From Litoreibacter arenae DSM 19593 (GTDB lineage: Bacteria; Pseudomonadota; Alphaproteobacteria; Rhodobacterales; Rhodobacteraceae), in NCBI RefSeq assembly GCF_000442275.2, contig NZ_KE557312.1, forward strand, positions 1 to 64,000: 64,000 bases of DNA, given 5' to 3'. Below are positions 36,320 to 45,171 of the stretch, one piece after another; the stretch's first letter is position 1; every line of letters starts with the position of its first letter. The position numbers and the translations under genes were made by a program. Below the pieces are notes generated by a model. That model saw only the letters and a program-made list of their open reading frames with translations, did no database searches and was not told the origin of the DNA.

Positions 36320-37444
36320 ATGACCAAAGTTATGACAACCCATGTCGGCTCGCTGCCACGCACGCAGAAAGTTGTGGATTTCATTTTCGCCCGTGAAAAC
36401 GGCGAGAAGTATGATGCGGATGCGTTCGATAAAGCGATGACCCAAGCGGTCAGCGACACCGTGGCCAAGCAGAAGGCCGCTGGGGTGGATATCGTCTCGG
36501 ACGGGGAAACCTCAAAGATCAGCTACGCCACCTATGTCAAGGACCGCTACACCGGCTTTGACGGCGACAGCCCGCGCAACGCGCCTGCTGATTTGAAGAA
36601 ATTCCCCAGTTTCCTGAAGCGTCTGGCCGATGACGGCGGCACGCCGCAATATGCGCGGCCCATGTGTGTGGGCGAGGTGAAGTCCAAGGGGCAGGGGGAG
36701 CTGGAAAAGGACATCAGCAATCTCAAGGCTGCGATGGCGGAGCATGGCGTTGAGCGGGGCTTCATGAACGCGGCGTCGCCGGGGGTGATTTCGCTGTTTC
36801 TACAAAACGACCACTACAAGACGCGGGAGGCTTATCTCGCCGCGTTGGCCGACGCCATGAAGGCGGAATACGAGACCATCGTCGCCTCTGGCCTTGATCT
36901 GCAACTGGACTGCCCCGATCTGGCGCTGTCGCGGCACATGCTGTTCAATGATCTTTCCGATGACGAGTTTCTGAAGGTCGCGGCCAGCCATGTGGAGGCG
37001 TTGAACCACGCGCTTCAAGATGTGCCTGCCGAGAAGGTGCGCGTGCATATTTGCTGGGGCAACTACGAAGGCCCGCATGTGTGTGACATCCCCATGTCGA
37101 AGATGTTCGATACGTTGATGGCGACCAAATCGCGCTATGTATTGTTCGAGACGTCTAACCCGCGCCACGGCCATGAATGGGCCGTGTTCCGCGACCGCAA
37201 GGCGGATATTCCGGACAACAAGGTGCTGGTGCCGGGCGTGGTGGACACGACGACGAACTTCGTCGAGCACCCCGATCTGGTGGCGGAACGCATCCGGCGC
37301 TTCGTGGATATCGTCGGGGCGGATAGGGTCGTTGCAGGGTCCGATTGCGGGTTTGGTACCTTTGCGGGCTTTGGCGCAGTGGACCCGGAGATCGCCTATG
37401 CCAAGCTGGGCGCATTGGCCGAAGGGGCGGCGCAGGTGCGATGA
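36320..37444 (+). CDS. MetE-core zinc enzyme (cobalamin-independent methionine synthase / epoxyalkane:CoM transferase family)
   Basis: A 374-residue single-barrel relative of the MetE catalytic domain, half the length of full MetE and without its N-terminal barrel. The zinc thiol-activation site is intact: H and C in VRVHICWGN (about residue 241), E in VLFETSNPRHGHE (about 276) and C in VAGSDCGFGTFAGFG (about 341). The N-terminus TTHVGSLPRT is the usual start. Such stand-alone proteins move an alkyl group to a thiol, open epoxides with a thiol, or split a thioether. That suggests a methyl, sulfonium or thioether step in this pathway (inference). It overlaps the hydrolase gene (ATGA). Confidence 0.87.
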   Translation: MTKVMTTHVGSLPRTQKVVDFIFARENGEKYDADAFDKAMTQAVSDTVAKQKAAGVDIVSDGETSKISYATYVKDRYTGFDGDSPRNAPADLKKFPSFLKRLADDGGTPQYARPMCVGEVKSKGQGELEKDISNLKAAMAEHGVERGFMNAASPGVISLFLQNDHYKTREAYLAALADAMKAEYETIVASGLDLQLDCPDLALSRHMLFNDLSDDEFLKVAASHVEALNHALQDVPAEKVRVHICWGNYEGPHVCDIPMSKMFDTLMATKSRYVLFETSNPRHGHEWAVFRDRKADIPDNKVLVPGVVDTTTNFVEHPDLVAERIRRFVDIVGADRVVAGSDCGFGTFAGFGAVDPEIAYAKLGALAEGAAQVR

Positions 37445-38136
37445 CACCGCTTGTCCTTTTGCCCGGCATGATGTGTGACGCGCGGTTGTTCGCGCCGCAG
37501 ATCGCTGCGTTTTCCGCCACCCGCGCGGTGCAGGTCGCACCGATTGGCGGGGCGGATAACGTCGCGGACTTGGCGGCGGAGGTGCTGGTCCATGCGCCGC
37601 CACGCTTTGCGCTGGCGGGGTTGTCCATGGGCGGGATCGTGGCGATGGAGGTGTTTCGCCAAGCACCCGACCGGATCGACCGCATTGCCTTTCTGGACAC
37701 CAACCCCAAGGCGGAGGCTGATGCCATCGCCAAAGGCCGCGAGCCGCAGATCGCGCGGGCTGAAGCGGGGGAGTTGCGGGCCATCATGCGTGACGAGATG
37801 AAGCCGCGCTATCTGGCAGATGGGCCGAGCCGTGGTGCCATACTCGACCTGTGCATGGACATGGCGGAAGCCCTTGGGCCGGACGTCTTCGTGCGACAAT
37901 CCCGCGCGCTTCAAACGCGGCCCGACCAGCAAGACACGCTGCGCCAGATCAAAGTGCCGACGCTGGCGTTGTGCGGGCGGGAGGACATGCTGTGTCCGAT
38001 ACATCGCCACGAGTTGATCTGCTCGCTTGTCGCTGGTGCCACGCTGGAGGTGATTGACGGCGCAGGCCACCTACCCACGCTGGAACAACCCCAAGCAACC
38101 AACGCGGCCTTGGCCCGCTGGCTGGAGGCATCATGA
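37441..38136 (+). CDS. Alpha/beta hydrolase
   Basis: A 231-residue alpha/beta-fold hydrolase with the oxyanion region VLLPGMMCDARLF, nucleophile elbow GLSMGG near residue 62, acid in LCGREDMLCP near 184 and histidine in GAGHLPTLE near 206, so the triad is complete. ATG 37441 overlaps the MetE-like stop. Esterase, lactonase or thioesterase activity is possible; placing it between the thiol-active zinc enzyme and the RraA-like protein suggests it acts on a product of the former. Confidence 0.87.
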   Translation: MTPLVLLPGMMCDARLFAPQIAAFSATRAVQVAPIGGADNVADLAAEVLVHAPPRFALAGLSMGGIVAMEVFRQAPDRIDRIAFLDTNPKAEADAIAKGREPQIARAEAGELRAIMRDEMKPRYLADGPSRGAILDLCMDMAEALGPDVFVRQSRALQTRPDQQDTLRQIKVPTLALCGREDMLCPIHRHELICSLVAGATLEVIDGAGHLPTLEQPQATNAALARWLEAS

Positions 38137-38825
38137 AAGACAGTCTACTCACCCTTCTTCGCAGCGTGGACACGCCGACCGTTTGCAACGCAATCGAAGT
38201 GGCTCAAGGCAAGCGCGGGTTTAACGACTTCACCCGTGGCACCATGCTGATCAACGAGCCGACAGGCGTGGTTGTGGGCTATGCAAGCACGGCGAAAATT
38301 GCCGCGGTGAAACCGCCGACCGAGCCGCCGGACGTGATCCGCGCACGCCGCATGGCATATTACAAACAGATGGCGGAGGCGCCACAGCCCTCCGTCTGCG
38401 TGATCGAGGATGAGGACTATCCGAACGCCATCGGCGCCTACTGGGGCGAGGTGAACACCGAGATACACAAAGGCTTTGGCATGTCCGGCACCCTGACCAA
38501 CGGCGTCATGCGCGATTTGGGTGATATGGCACCGGACTATCCGGTGGTCGCTGGCAGCATCGGGCCAAGCCACGGCTTCGTGCATGTGACGGCGCTGGAT
38601 GTGCCTGTGACGGTGTTCGGGCTGACGGTGCGCCCCGGCGATCTGGTCCATGCCGACCGCCACGGGGCGGTTCTTGTGCCGCCCGAGGTGATTGACCAAC
38701 TCGAGGCCGCCATCGCCCAGATGCAGGACACGGAACGTCTGGTGTTGGGTCCGGCCCGCGAGAAGGGTTTCAACTTCGCCGCGTTCGAGCGGGCTTGGGA
38801 GGCGTTCGAGAAAGCGCGAACCTGA
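38133..38825 (+). CDS. RraA-like protein, probable class II oxo-acid aldolase/decarboxylase
   Basis: A 230-residue protein of the RraA/HMG-aldolase fold: substrate and metal motif GEVNTEIHKGFGMSGTLTNGVMRDL (about 111-135, including the R-D pair) and GDLVHADRHGAVLVPP (about 169-184). Relatives cleave 4-hydroxy-4-methyl-2-oxoglutarate or decarboxylate oxaloacetate with Mg2+. The catalytic R-D and acidic loop are present, which favours an enzyme over the RNase E-inhibitor type. It overlaps the hydrolase gene (ATGA) and ends the operon; it may deliver the final C-C cleavage. No terminator is visible in the 161-bp gap that follows. Confidence 0.87.
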   Translation: MKDSLLTLLRSVDTPTVCNAIEVAQGKRGFNDFTRGTMLINEPTGVVVGYASTAKIAAVKPPTEPPDVIRARRMAYYKQMAEAPQPSVCVIEDEDYPNAIGAYWGEVNTEIHKGFGMSGTLTNGVMRDLGDMAPDYPVVAGSIGPSHGFVHVTALDVPVTVFGLTVRPGDLVHADRHGAVLVPPEVIDQLEAAIAQMQDTERLVLGPAREKGFNFAAFERAWEAFEKART

Positions 38826-38986
38826 GAGAACGCCTTAGTTGGTGCCACTTACCCGCCGAGATAGTGTCCTGAGCCACAGGGATCTGAGTCCTACCCGAGG
38901 TTGCGCGGAACATGTTAGGCCCTATATGCGTTCACTAGCTTCACGCCATGTGAATGCGGGAAAACGACTCCCAAAGGATCAGACTG

Positions 38987-40120
38987 ATGAGCAAAGACAC
39001 CGGCGCAACGCCGACCGACGGCGCACCAAACACGCTGGAGTTTGAAGACGACAAGGGCGCGTCACGTTCGACGTGGATCGCAGGTGCGCTTGTCATAGCA
39101 ATCGTTGCATGGATGGGCAGTGGTTTCATTTTTCCGTCCGCCGAAGACGAGCAAGCCCCTGCACGGGAGGACGTCAAGCCGGTTTCCGTTGCCGTTAGCA
39201 GCTCCACCGCCGAAACGGTCACGCAGTTCTACCGCGCCGAGGGGCAGGCGCTGCCAGACCGCGATACCATGATGCGGGCCGAGACGTCGGGCGACGTCAT
39301 GGAGGTGCTGGTTAGGAAAGGGCAGGATGTAGAAGCAGGGGCGATTATCGCCCGGCTCGACCCGACCAATAACAAAGCCGACCTGAACCGCGCGCAGGAA
39401 GAACTGGCGCGCGCGCAGCGCGAGTTTGACAATGCCGAGCAACTGCTTGATCGCGGCGTCGCCACCGCCGACCGTGTCGCGCAGGCTCGTGCGGCACTGG
39501 CGTCCGCACAGGCACAAGTTACCGCAGCGGAGCAAGCGGCAGAGGCGCTCACGATCACTGCACCGTTTGCCGGACGGATCGAGACACTTGATCTGGACGA
39601 AGGCGAGTTCGTATCGGCAGGGGCGAACGTCGGGCGTCTGGTCGACATCACTCCGCTGACCGTGGCCATTCAGGTGCCGCAGCAATCTCTCACACGGATC
39701 AAGAAAGGCCAACCTGCGACTGTGCGTTTCATCACAGGTGAGGAACGCGAAGGCACGGTCGTCTTCGTCGGCACCTCCGCCGCCGCCGAGACGCGCACCT
39801 TTCTGGCCGAGGTCGAGGTTTCCAACGAAGATCGCGCAATCCCTGCGGGGATTTCGGCACAGGTCGTGATCCCGACGGGTGAGACGACGGCGCATTTCCT
39901 GTCGCCCTCCATCGTGTCGCTGAACACGGCGGGCGCCCTCGGTGTCAAAACGGTGAACGAAGACGATGTGGTTGAGTTTTTTCCCATCGAGGTGGTGAAG
40001 GCGCAAATTGACGGCATCTGGGTGACCGGCCTGCCGGAAAAGGCTGACGTTATCACGGTCGGGCAGGGGTTTGTGGATGAGGGCGAGACCGTTGCGCCGA
40101 GTGCGGGCGAGACCAACTGA
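38987..40120 (+). CDS. RND efflux periplasmic adaptor (membrane fusion protein)
   Basis: A 377-residue adaptor linking an inner-membrane RND pump to the outer membrane. One N-terminal membrane anchor (STWIAGALVIAIVAWMG, about 27-45), a lipoyl half-motif (MRAETSGDVMEVLVRKGQDVEAG), an alpha-hairpin at about 125-185 (NRAQEELARAQREF ... RVAQARAALASAQAQV), the second lipoyl half (APFAGRIETLDLDEGEFVSAG) and a beta-barrel. ATG 38987 with AAAGGA is preferred over the in-frame 38954. Shares TGATG with the pump gene. No outer-membrane factor is nearby. Confidence 0.92.
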   Translation: MSKDTGATPTDGAPNTLEFEDDKGASRSTWIAGALVIAIVAWMGSGFIFPSAEDEQAPAREDVKPVSVAVSSSTAETVTQFYRAEGQALPDRDTMMRAETSGDVMEVLVRKGQDVEAGAIIARLDPTNNKADLNRAQEELARAQREFDNAEQLLDRGVATADRVAQARAALASAQAQVTAAEQAAEALTITAPFAGRIETLDLDEGEFVSAGANVGRLVDITPLTVAIQVPQQSLTRIKKGQPATVRFITGEEREGTVVFVGTSAAAETRTFLAEVEVSNEDRAIPAGISAQVVIPTGETTAHFLSPSIVSLNTAGALGVKTVNEDDVVEFFPIEVVKAQIDGIWVTGLPEKADVITVGQGFVDEGETVAPSAGETN

Positions 40121-43100
40121 TGGACAAGCTTATCTCCGCTGCGTTTTCGCGGTCCCGTGTCGTCGTTATGGCGCTTTTCATGGTGCTGTCGGTCGGTGCT
40201 TTCGCGTATATCTCCATCCCCAAGGAATCCACGCCGGAAATCCCGCTACCGTTCTTCTACGTGTCGACGGGGCTTGACGGGATCAGCCCGGCCGATGCCG
40301 AACGCCTGTTACTTGAACCTCTGGAGACCGAGTTCGCGTCTATCGCGGGGCTTGAAAGCCTCAAGTCTGATGCTGCCGAAGGGTTTGCCAGCCTACAGTT
40401 GGAGTTCAGCCCCGGATTTGACAGCGATGAAGCGCTCGACAAGGTGCGCGAGGCCGTTGACCGCGCCGAGAGCGATTTGCCCGATGACGCCTATGACGTA
40501 ACCGTCATCGAGATCAACACCGCGCTTTTCCCGATCATTACCGCAATCCTGTCGGGGCCTGTGCCGGAGCGCACATTGAACGATCTGGCAGAGCGTTTGC
40601 AGGAAGAGGTCGAAGGCCTGCCAGGCGTGCTAGAGGTCGACATTGGCGGGCAGCGCTTCGAGTTTCTGGAAGTCCTGATCGACCCGACGGTATTCGAGAC
40701 CTACAACCTGTCGTTTGACGAACTTATCGGCCAGATCCAGCGCAACAACCGCCTGATTGCAGCAGGTGCCATCGAGACCGGGTCCGGTCGCGTCGTGCTG
40801 AAGGTGCCGGGCCTGATCGAGAATCTGGAAGACGTGATGGCGATGCCCGTGAAGGTGCGCGGCAATGCGGTCGTGACGTTCGGGGACATCGCCACGATCC
40901 GGCGCGCCTTCGAGGATCCAGACTCCTTCGCGCGGATCAACGGCCAGCCTGCACTTGCGCTTGAGGTGACGAAGCGGTCGGGCTCCAACATCATCGAGAC
41001 GGTGGCGGAGGTCAAAGCGCTGATCAACGAGGTGCAGTCCGAGTGGCCGGAGAGCATCGAGATCACCTACCTGCAAGACCAGAGCAAGCAGGTCAAAGAC
41101 CTGCTCAGCGACCTGGAAGCCAACGTCATGGCGGCGGTCATTCTGGTGATGATCGTGATCGTTCTGGCGCTTGGGACGCGGTCGGCGGTGCTTGTGGGCC
41201 TGTCGATCCCGGGCGCATTCCTGTCGGGTGTGATCGCGCTTTGGGTGATGGGCTACACGATGAACATCGTGGTGCTGTTCTCGCTGATCCTTGTGGTGGG
41301 CATGCTGGTGGACGGGGCGATCGTGACGACCGAGCTGGCCGACCGCAAGTTACAGGAAGGGGCGCCTCCGAAAGAGGCCTATGCTTTCGCCGCCAAGCGC
41401 ATGTCGTGGCCGATCATCGCCTCCACCGCCACCACGCTGAGCGTGTTCTTCCCGCTGCTGTTCTGGTCCGGCATGGTGGGGGAGTTTATGAAATACTTGC
41501 CCACCACCGTGATCTTGACGCTGACCGCGTCATTATTCATGGCGCTGGTGTTCATCCCCGTCGTCGGCGGGCTGATTGGCAAGAGGCAGCCCCAGACAGC
41601 GCGCGCCAAAGCGGCCCTGCACGCGGCAGAGGCTGGCGATCCGCGCACGATGGGCGGGTTCACCGGCGGTTATGTTCGGCTGCTTGAATGGGCCGTGTTG
41701 CGACCGGTGACGACCTTGCTGTTCGCCATTGCATTGCTGCTGGGTGCTTTCGGGCTCTACGGCCAGTTCGGCAAGGGGATCAGCTTTTTCCCCTCGGTGG
41801 AGCCTGATTTTATGCAGGTGCAGATCCGCGCTCGTGACAATTTCTCGATCTTCGAGCGGGACGCTTTGGTGCGGGCGGCCGAGGAGCGACTGCTAAACTT
41901 TGACGAGATCGCCAGCGTCTACGCGCGCTCCACCATGAGCGCGGGGCAGGGTGACGAGGAAACCATCGGCACATTGCAGCTGGAACTTACGCCGTGGGAC
42001 ACGCGCCGGACCGCTGAGGAAATCGGCGTCGACATCCGACAAAGCGTATCAGACATCGCGGGTATCGACGTTCAGGTGCAGACGGAAAGCGGTGGCCCGA
42101 CCCAGGGCAAGCCGGTCAATTTGCAGATCACCGCGAAAGACCCTGAAAAGCAGGCGAAAGCCGTTCAGCAGATCAGGGACATTATGGATCGTCTTGGCGG
42201 CTTTACGGACGTCACCGACACCCGCCCGGTTCCCGGCGTTGAGGTCTCGATTCTCGTGAACCGCGCGGAAGCTGCCCGTTTCGGGGCGGATGTGAGCCTG
42301 CTGGGGCAAGCCGTGCAACTGCTGACGCAGGGGATCACGGTGGCGGATTACCGTCCGGAGGACGTCGACGGCTCTCTCGACATCAAGGTGAGGTTCCCCA
42401 AGGAGGACCGGTCGCTGGCAGAGTTGGGCAGCCTGCGGGTCCCGACCGCGGCCGGATTGGTGCCGATATCCAACTTCGTCACCTTCGAGCCGACCGAACG
42501 CACGGGTGTCATCCGCCGCATAGACGAAAAGCGCGTGACCACTATTGAGGCCAACGTTGCACCGGGCTTGCTTGTCAACGATCAGGTCGTTGCCCTGACC
42601 GCCGCATTGGAGCGCGCGGACCTGCCGGAGGGCGTCGAGTATAATTTCGCCGGAGAGGCAGAGGACCAACAGGAAAGCATGAACTTTCTGATCGGTGCCT
42701 TCATCACGGCGGTCTTTCTGATGTTCGTAATCCTCGTTTTGCAGTTCAACAGCTTCTATCAGGCGTTTGTGGTGATGAGCGCGATCATATTCTCCATCGC
42801 GGGTGTGCTGCTGGGGCTGATCGTTACAGGTCGACCGTTTGGCGTCGTCATGGGCGGGATCGGTGTCATCGCGCTTGCTGGCATCGTGGTGAACAACAAC
42901 ATCGTGTTGATCGACACATATAACGACCTCAAGAATGCCGGTCAGTCACCTTTGGAAGCTGCATTGCGCACCGGTGCGCAGCGCTTGCGACCTGTTGTTC
43001 TGACTTCGGTGACGACAGCGCTAGGGCTTATGCCGATGGTGATCGGAGTTAACCTGAATTTCTTCACCCGGGATATCGTATACGGCGCACCCTCGACGCA

Positions 43101-43233
43101 ATGGTGGACCGAGCTATCGTCAGCTATCGCCGGTGGGTTGGTCGTGGCGACGATCCTGACGCTGGTGGTAACCCCGGCCATGCTGATGTTGGCCGAGCGT
43201 AACCGCCACGAGAGCGCAAACAGCAAGGCGTGA
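40120..43233 (+). CDS. RND family efflux pump, inner-membrane transporter
   Basis: A 1037-residue proton-driven RND pump with the usual two repeats of a TM helix, a large periplasmic porter domain and five more TM helices. The proton-relay region in TM4 reads LVVGMLVDGAIVTTE near 390-404: it keeps one Asp where AcrB has two, as in several less-studied RND subfamilies. TM10-12 carry VVNNNIVLIDTYNDL and LRPVVLTSVTTALGLMP. Substrate unknown; drug, lipid or solvent export are all possible. The gene abuts the convergent galactosidase gene with no gap. Confidence 0.92.
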   Translation: MDKLISAAFSRSRVVVMALFMVLSVGAFAYISIPKESTPEIPLPFFYVSTGLDGISPADAERLLLEPLETEFASIAGLESLKSDAAEGFASLQLEFSPGFDSDEALDKVREAVDRAESDLPDDAYDVTVIEINTALFPIITAILSGPVPERTLNDLAERLQEEVEGLPGVLEVDIGGQRFEFLEVLIDPTVFETYNLSFDELIGQIQRNNRLIAAGAIETGSGRVVLKVPGLIENLEDVMAMPVKVRGNAVVTFGDIATIRRAFEDPDSFARINGQPALALEVTKRSGSNIIETVAEVKALINEVQSEWPESIEITYLQDQSKQVKDLLSDLEANVMAAVILVMIVIVLALGTRSAVLVGLSIPGAFLSGVIALWVMGYTMNIVVLFSLILVVGMLVDGAIVTTELADRKLQEGAPPKEAYAFAAKRMSWPIIASTATTLSVFFPLLFWSGMVGEFMKYLPTTVILTLTASLFMALVFIPVVGGLIGKRQPQTARAKAALHAAEAGDPRTMGGFTGGYVRLLEWAVLRPVTTLLFAIALLLGAFGLYGQFGKGISFFPSVEPDFMQVQIRARDNFSIFERDALVRAAEERLLNFDEIASVYARSTMSAGQGDEETIGTLQLELTPWDTRRTAEEIGVDIRQSVSDIAGIDVQVQTESGGPTQGKPVNLQITAKDPEKQAKAVQQIRDIMDRLGGFTDVTDTRPVPGVEVSILVNRAEAARFGADVSLLGQAVQLLTQGITVADYRPEDVDGSLDIKVRFPKEDRSLAELGSLRVPTAAGLVPISNFVTFEPTERTGVIRRIDEKRVTTIEANVAPGLLVNDQVVALTAALERADLPEGVEYNFAGEAEDQQESMNFLIGAFITAVFLMFVILVLQFNSFYQAFVVMSAIIFSIAGVLLGLIVTGRPFGVVMGGIGVIALAGIVVNNNIVLIDTYNDLKNAGQSPLEAALRTGAQRLRPVVLTSVTTALGLMPMVIGVNLNFFTRDIVYGAPSTQWWTELSSAIAGGLVVATILTLVVTPAMLMLAERNRHESANSKA

Positions 43234-45171
43234 TCAGTCGGTTTTCGCAGCCTGCCGCACCACGCCCGCAGCCTCAATGGTCAGACCTTCCACCGTTACT
43301 GTTTGGTCGGTATAGTTGAACCAGAACCGCTCCGCCCCGCAGTCGCGGAGACGGACACCGTCAGGCAGGTCCAGTGTCGGGACGCCCGCCTGTTCGCAGG
43401 CGCTACCGATAACTCGCCGCAACGCTTCTTGGTCGAGCCATCCTCCGACATAGGAAATCGCGCCGTTTGTCATCACCACCGGCTCTCCCGTGTCCGTTTG
43501 CTCGACGGTTGTGGCAGATCCCTCCAACACATCGCGGTAAAGCTGGATATGACCGCCCGACGCCAAGGCGATAGACATGTCCGGGCGCAGGCTTTCGACA
43601 TAGCTTACGGTTACGTCCAGCCCCGGCATGTTCGGGGGCAAGGGAACGGGGATCGCCATATCCGCATCCCGCGCGCCGCTGCGCGGGCCAAGCAACACCT
43701 GCGTGCCGGATTGGGTCAACGCGGCTTTCAGGTCGTCGGACATATGCATGAGACCCGGCGCGGCGATGACGCTGTAGCCAGTGAAGTCGCGTGTGCTGGC
43801 AGGCGTTATATCGACCGACAGTCCGAGGCTGCGCATGGCCCGATAGGTATCGAAAACCAACCCGAAGTAACTCAGCCCGTTGCCATGGGGCTGGGTGGTC
43901 CACGCGAAGTCGGCGGCGTAGTCGAAGATCAGGGCAACGGGAGCGGCGGCATGCATCACGTGCGGCGCCTCAGTAAGCTCTTCTGCCACGCGCCGTGCCT
44001 CCGCCATTGCTGGCGCATCCTCGCTGTCGGGGCGCAGCAACCCCGCGTGCATTTGCTCTTGCGCGAAGGGCGCTTGCCGCCATCGGAAATAGCACACAGC
44101 CTCCGCCCCGTGGGCAAAAGCCTCCCACGTCCACAAGCGGACCATGCCGGGCAGCGGGGCAGGGTTGTATGGCGCCCAGTTCACAGGGCCGGGCTGTTGT
44201 TCCATCACCCACCAGCGCCCGCGTCCTACCGCGCGGTAAAGGTCGTGATGAAACGCCTGAAAGTCGGGGTCGCCCTGTCGGGCATATTTGCGCTGCCGCT
44301 CCGCATCCGCGCCCACGCGGTCCTCCAGAAAGCCCAGCGGGTAGCTGTCCCATGTGGCGATATCAAGATCTGCGCCGACGTCGAAATGGTCGAAATCCGT
44401 GATGCGCCCCATGTAATTATGCGAGATCGGAGCCTCGGTATGCGCGCGTAGAATGTCTACCTGAAGCCGGTTGAACGCGACCACCTGATCCGAGCTGAAC
44501 CGCCGGAAGGCGAGGCTGTGGGACGGGTTCGGCTCTGTCACGGTCAGGTTTGGCAGGTCGATCTGGTCGAAGTTGTCATATTCCATGGACCAGAACACAT
44601 TGCCCCACGCCTTGTTGAGTGCGGTGATGTCGCCGTCATTGCCATAGCCGGGGTAGCGCTTGCGCAGCCAGCCCTGAAATGCCCGCCGCGCTGCGTCGCT
44701 ATACGAAATGGTCGTATCGTGGCATCCGTACTCGTTGTCAGTTTGCCATGCCGCAACATGGCGGGTCGCACCGTAGCGTCGAGCGAGTTCGGTGACGATG
44801 CGCGCGCATTCGACCTTGTAGCCTTCGTGGCTGAAACAGTAGTGCCGACGCGCGCCGAACTTACGGGATCGACCTTCGGCATCGACCGCCAGCATGTCGG
44901 GGTGGCGATCCACGAGCCAGCGGGGCGGGGTGGCTGTAGGCGTGCCGAGCACGACCTTTAGACCAGCATTTCCCAGCACGTCTATGGCATCGTCGAGCCA
45001 GTCGAAGGAATACTGGCCGGGGGCTGGCTCCAGACGGCTCCACGCGAATTCCCCGATCCGCACCCAGGTTAGCCCCGCCTCCGCCATGCGGCGGGCGTCT
45101 TGCTCCCAGATATCGCGGGGCCAGTGCTCGGGATAGTAGCAGGTGCCAAGAGTGCGCTTGAGTGTGCTCAT
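43234..45171 (-). CDS. GH42 beta-galactosidase
   Basis: A 645-residue glycoside hydrolase family 42 enzyme starting LGTCYYPEHWP. The acid/base is E147 in AWQTDNEYGCH and the nucleophile E324 in WWVMEQQPGPVNW. A trimerisation domain (about 380-580) and C-terminal beta domain follow. The frame is open much further upstream, but only over the lactonase gene; ATG 45171 overlaps the lactonase stop (ATGA). There is no signal peptide, so it acts on imported galactosides. Last gene of the nine-gene leftward galactoside operon. Confidence 0.93.
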   Translation of the reverse strand: MSTLKRTLGTCYYPEHWPRDIWEQDARRMAEAGLTWVRIGEFAWSRLEPAPGQYSFDWLDDAIDVLGNAGLKVVLGTPTATPPRWLVDRHPDMLAVDAEGRSRKFGARRHYCFSHEGYKVECARIVTELARRYGATRHVAAWQTDNEYGCHDTTISYSDAARRAFQGWLRKRYPGYGNDGDITALNKAWGNVFWSMEYDNFDQIDLPNLTVTEPNPSHSLAFRRFSSDQVVAFNRLQVDILRAHTEAPISHNYMGRITDFDHFDVGADLDIATWDSYPLGFLEDRVGADAERQRKYARQGDPDFQAFHHDLYRAVGRGRWWVMEQQPGPVNWAPYNPAPLPGMVRLWTWEAFAHGAEAVCYFRWRQAPFAQEQMHAGLLRPDSEDAPAMAEARRVAEELTEAPHVMHAAAPVALIFDYAADFAWTTQPHGNGLSYFGLVFDTYRAMRSLGLSVDITPASTRDFTGYSVIAAPGLMHMSDDLKAALTQSGTQVLLGPRSGARDADMAIPVPLPPNMPGLDVTVSYVESLRPDMSIALASGGHIQLYRDVLEGSATTVEQTDTGEPVVMTNGAISYVGGWLDQEALRRVIGSACEQAGVPTLDLPDGVRLRDCGAERFWFNYTDQTVTVEGLTIEAAGVVRQAAKTD

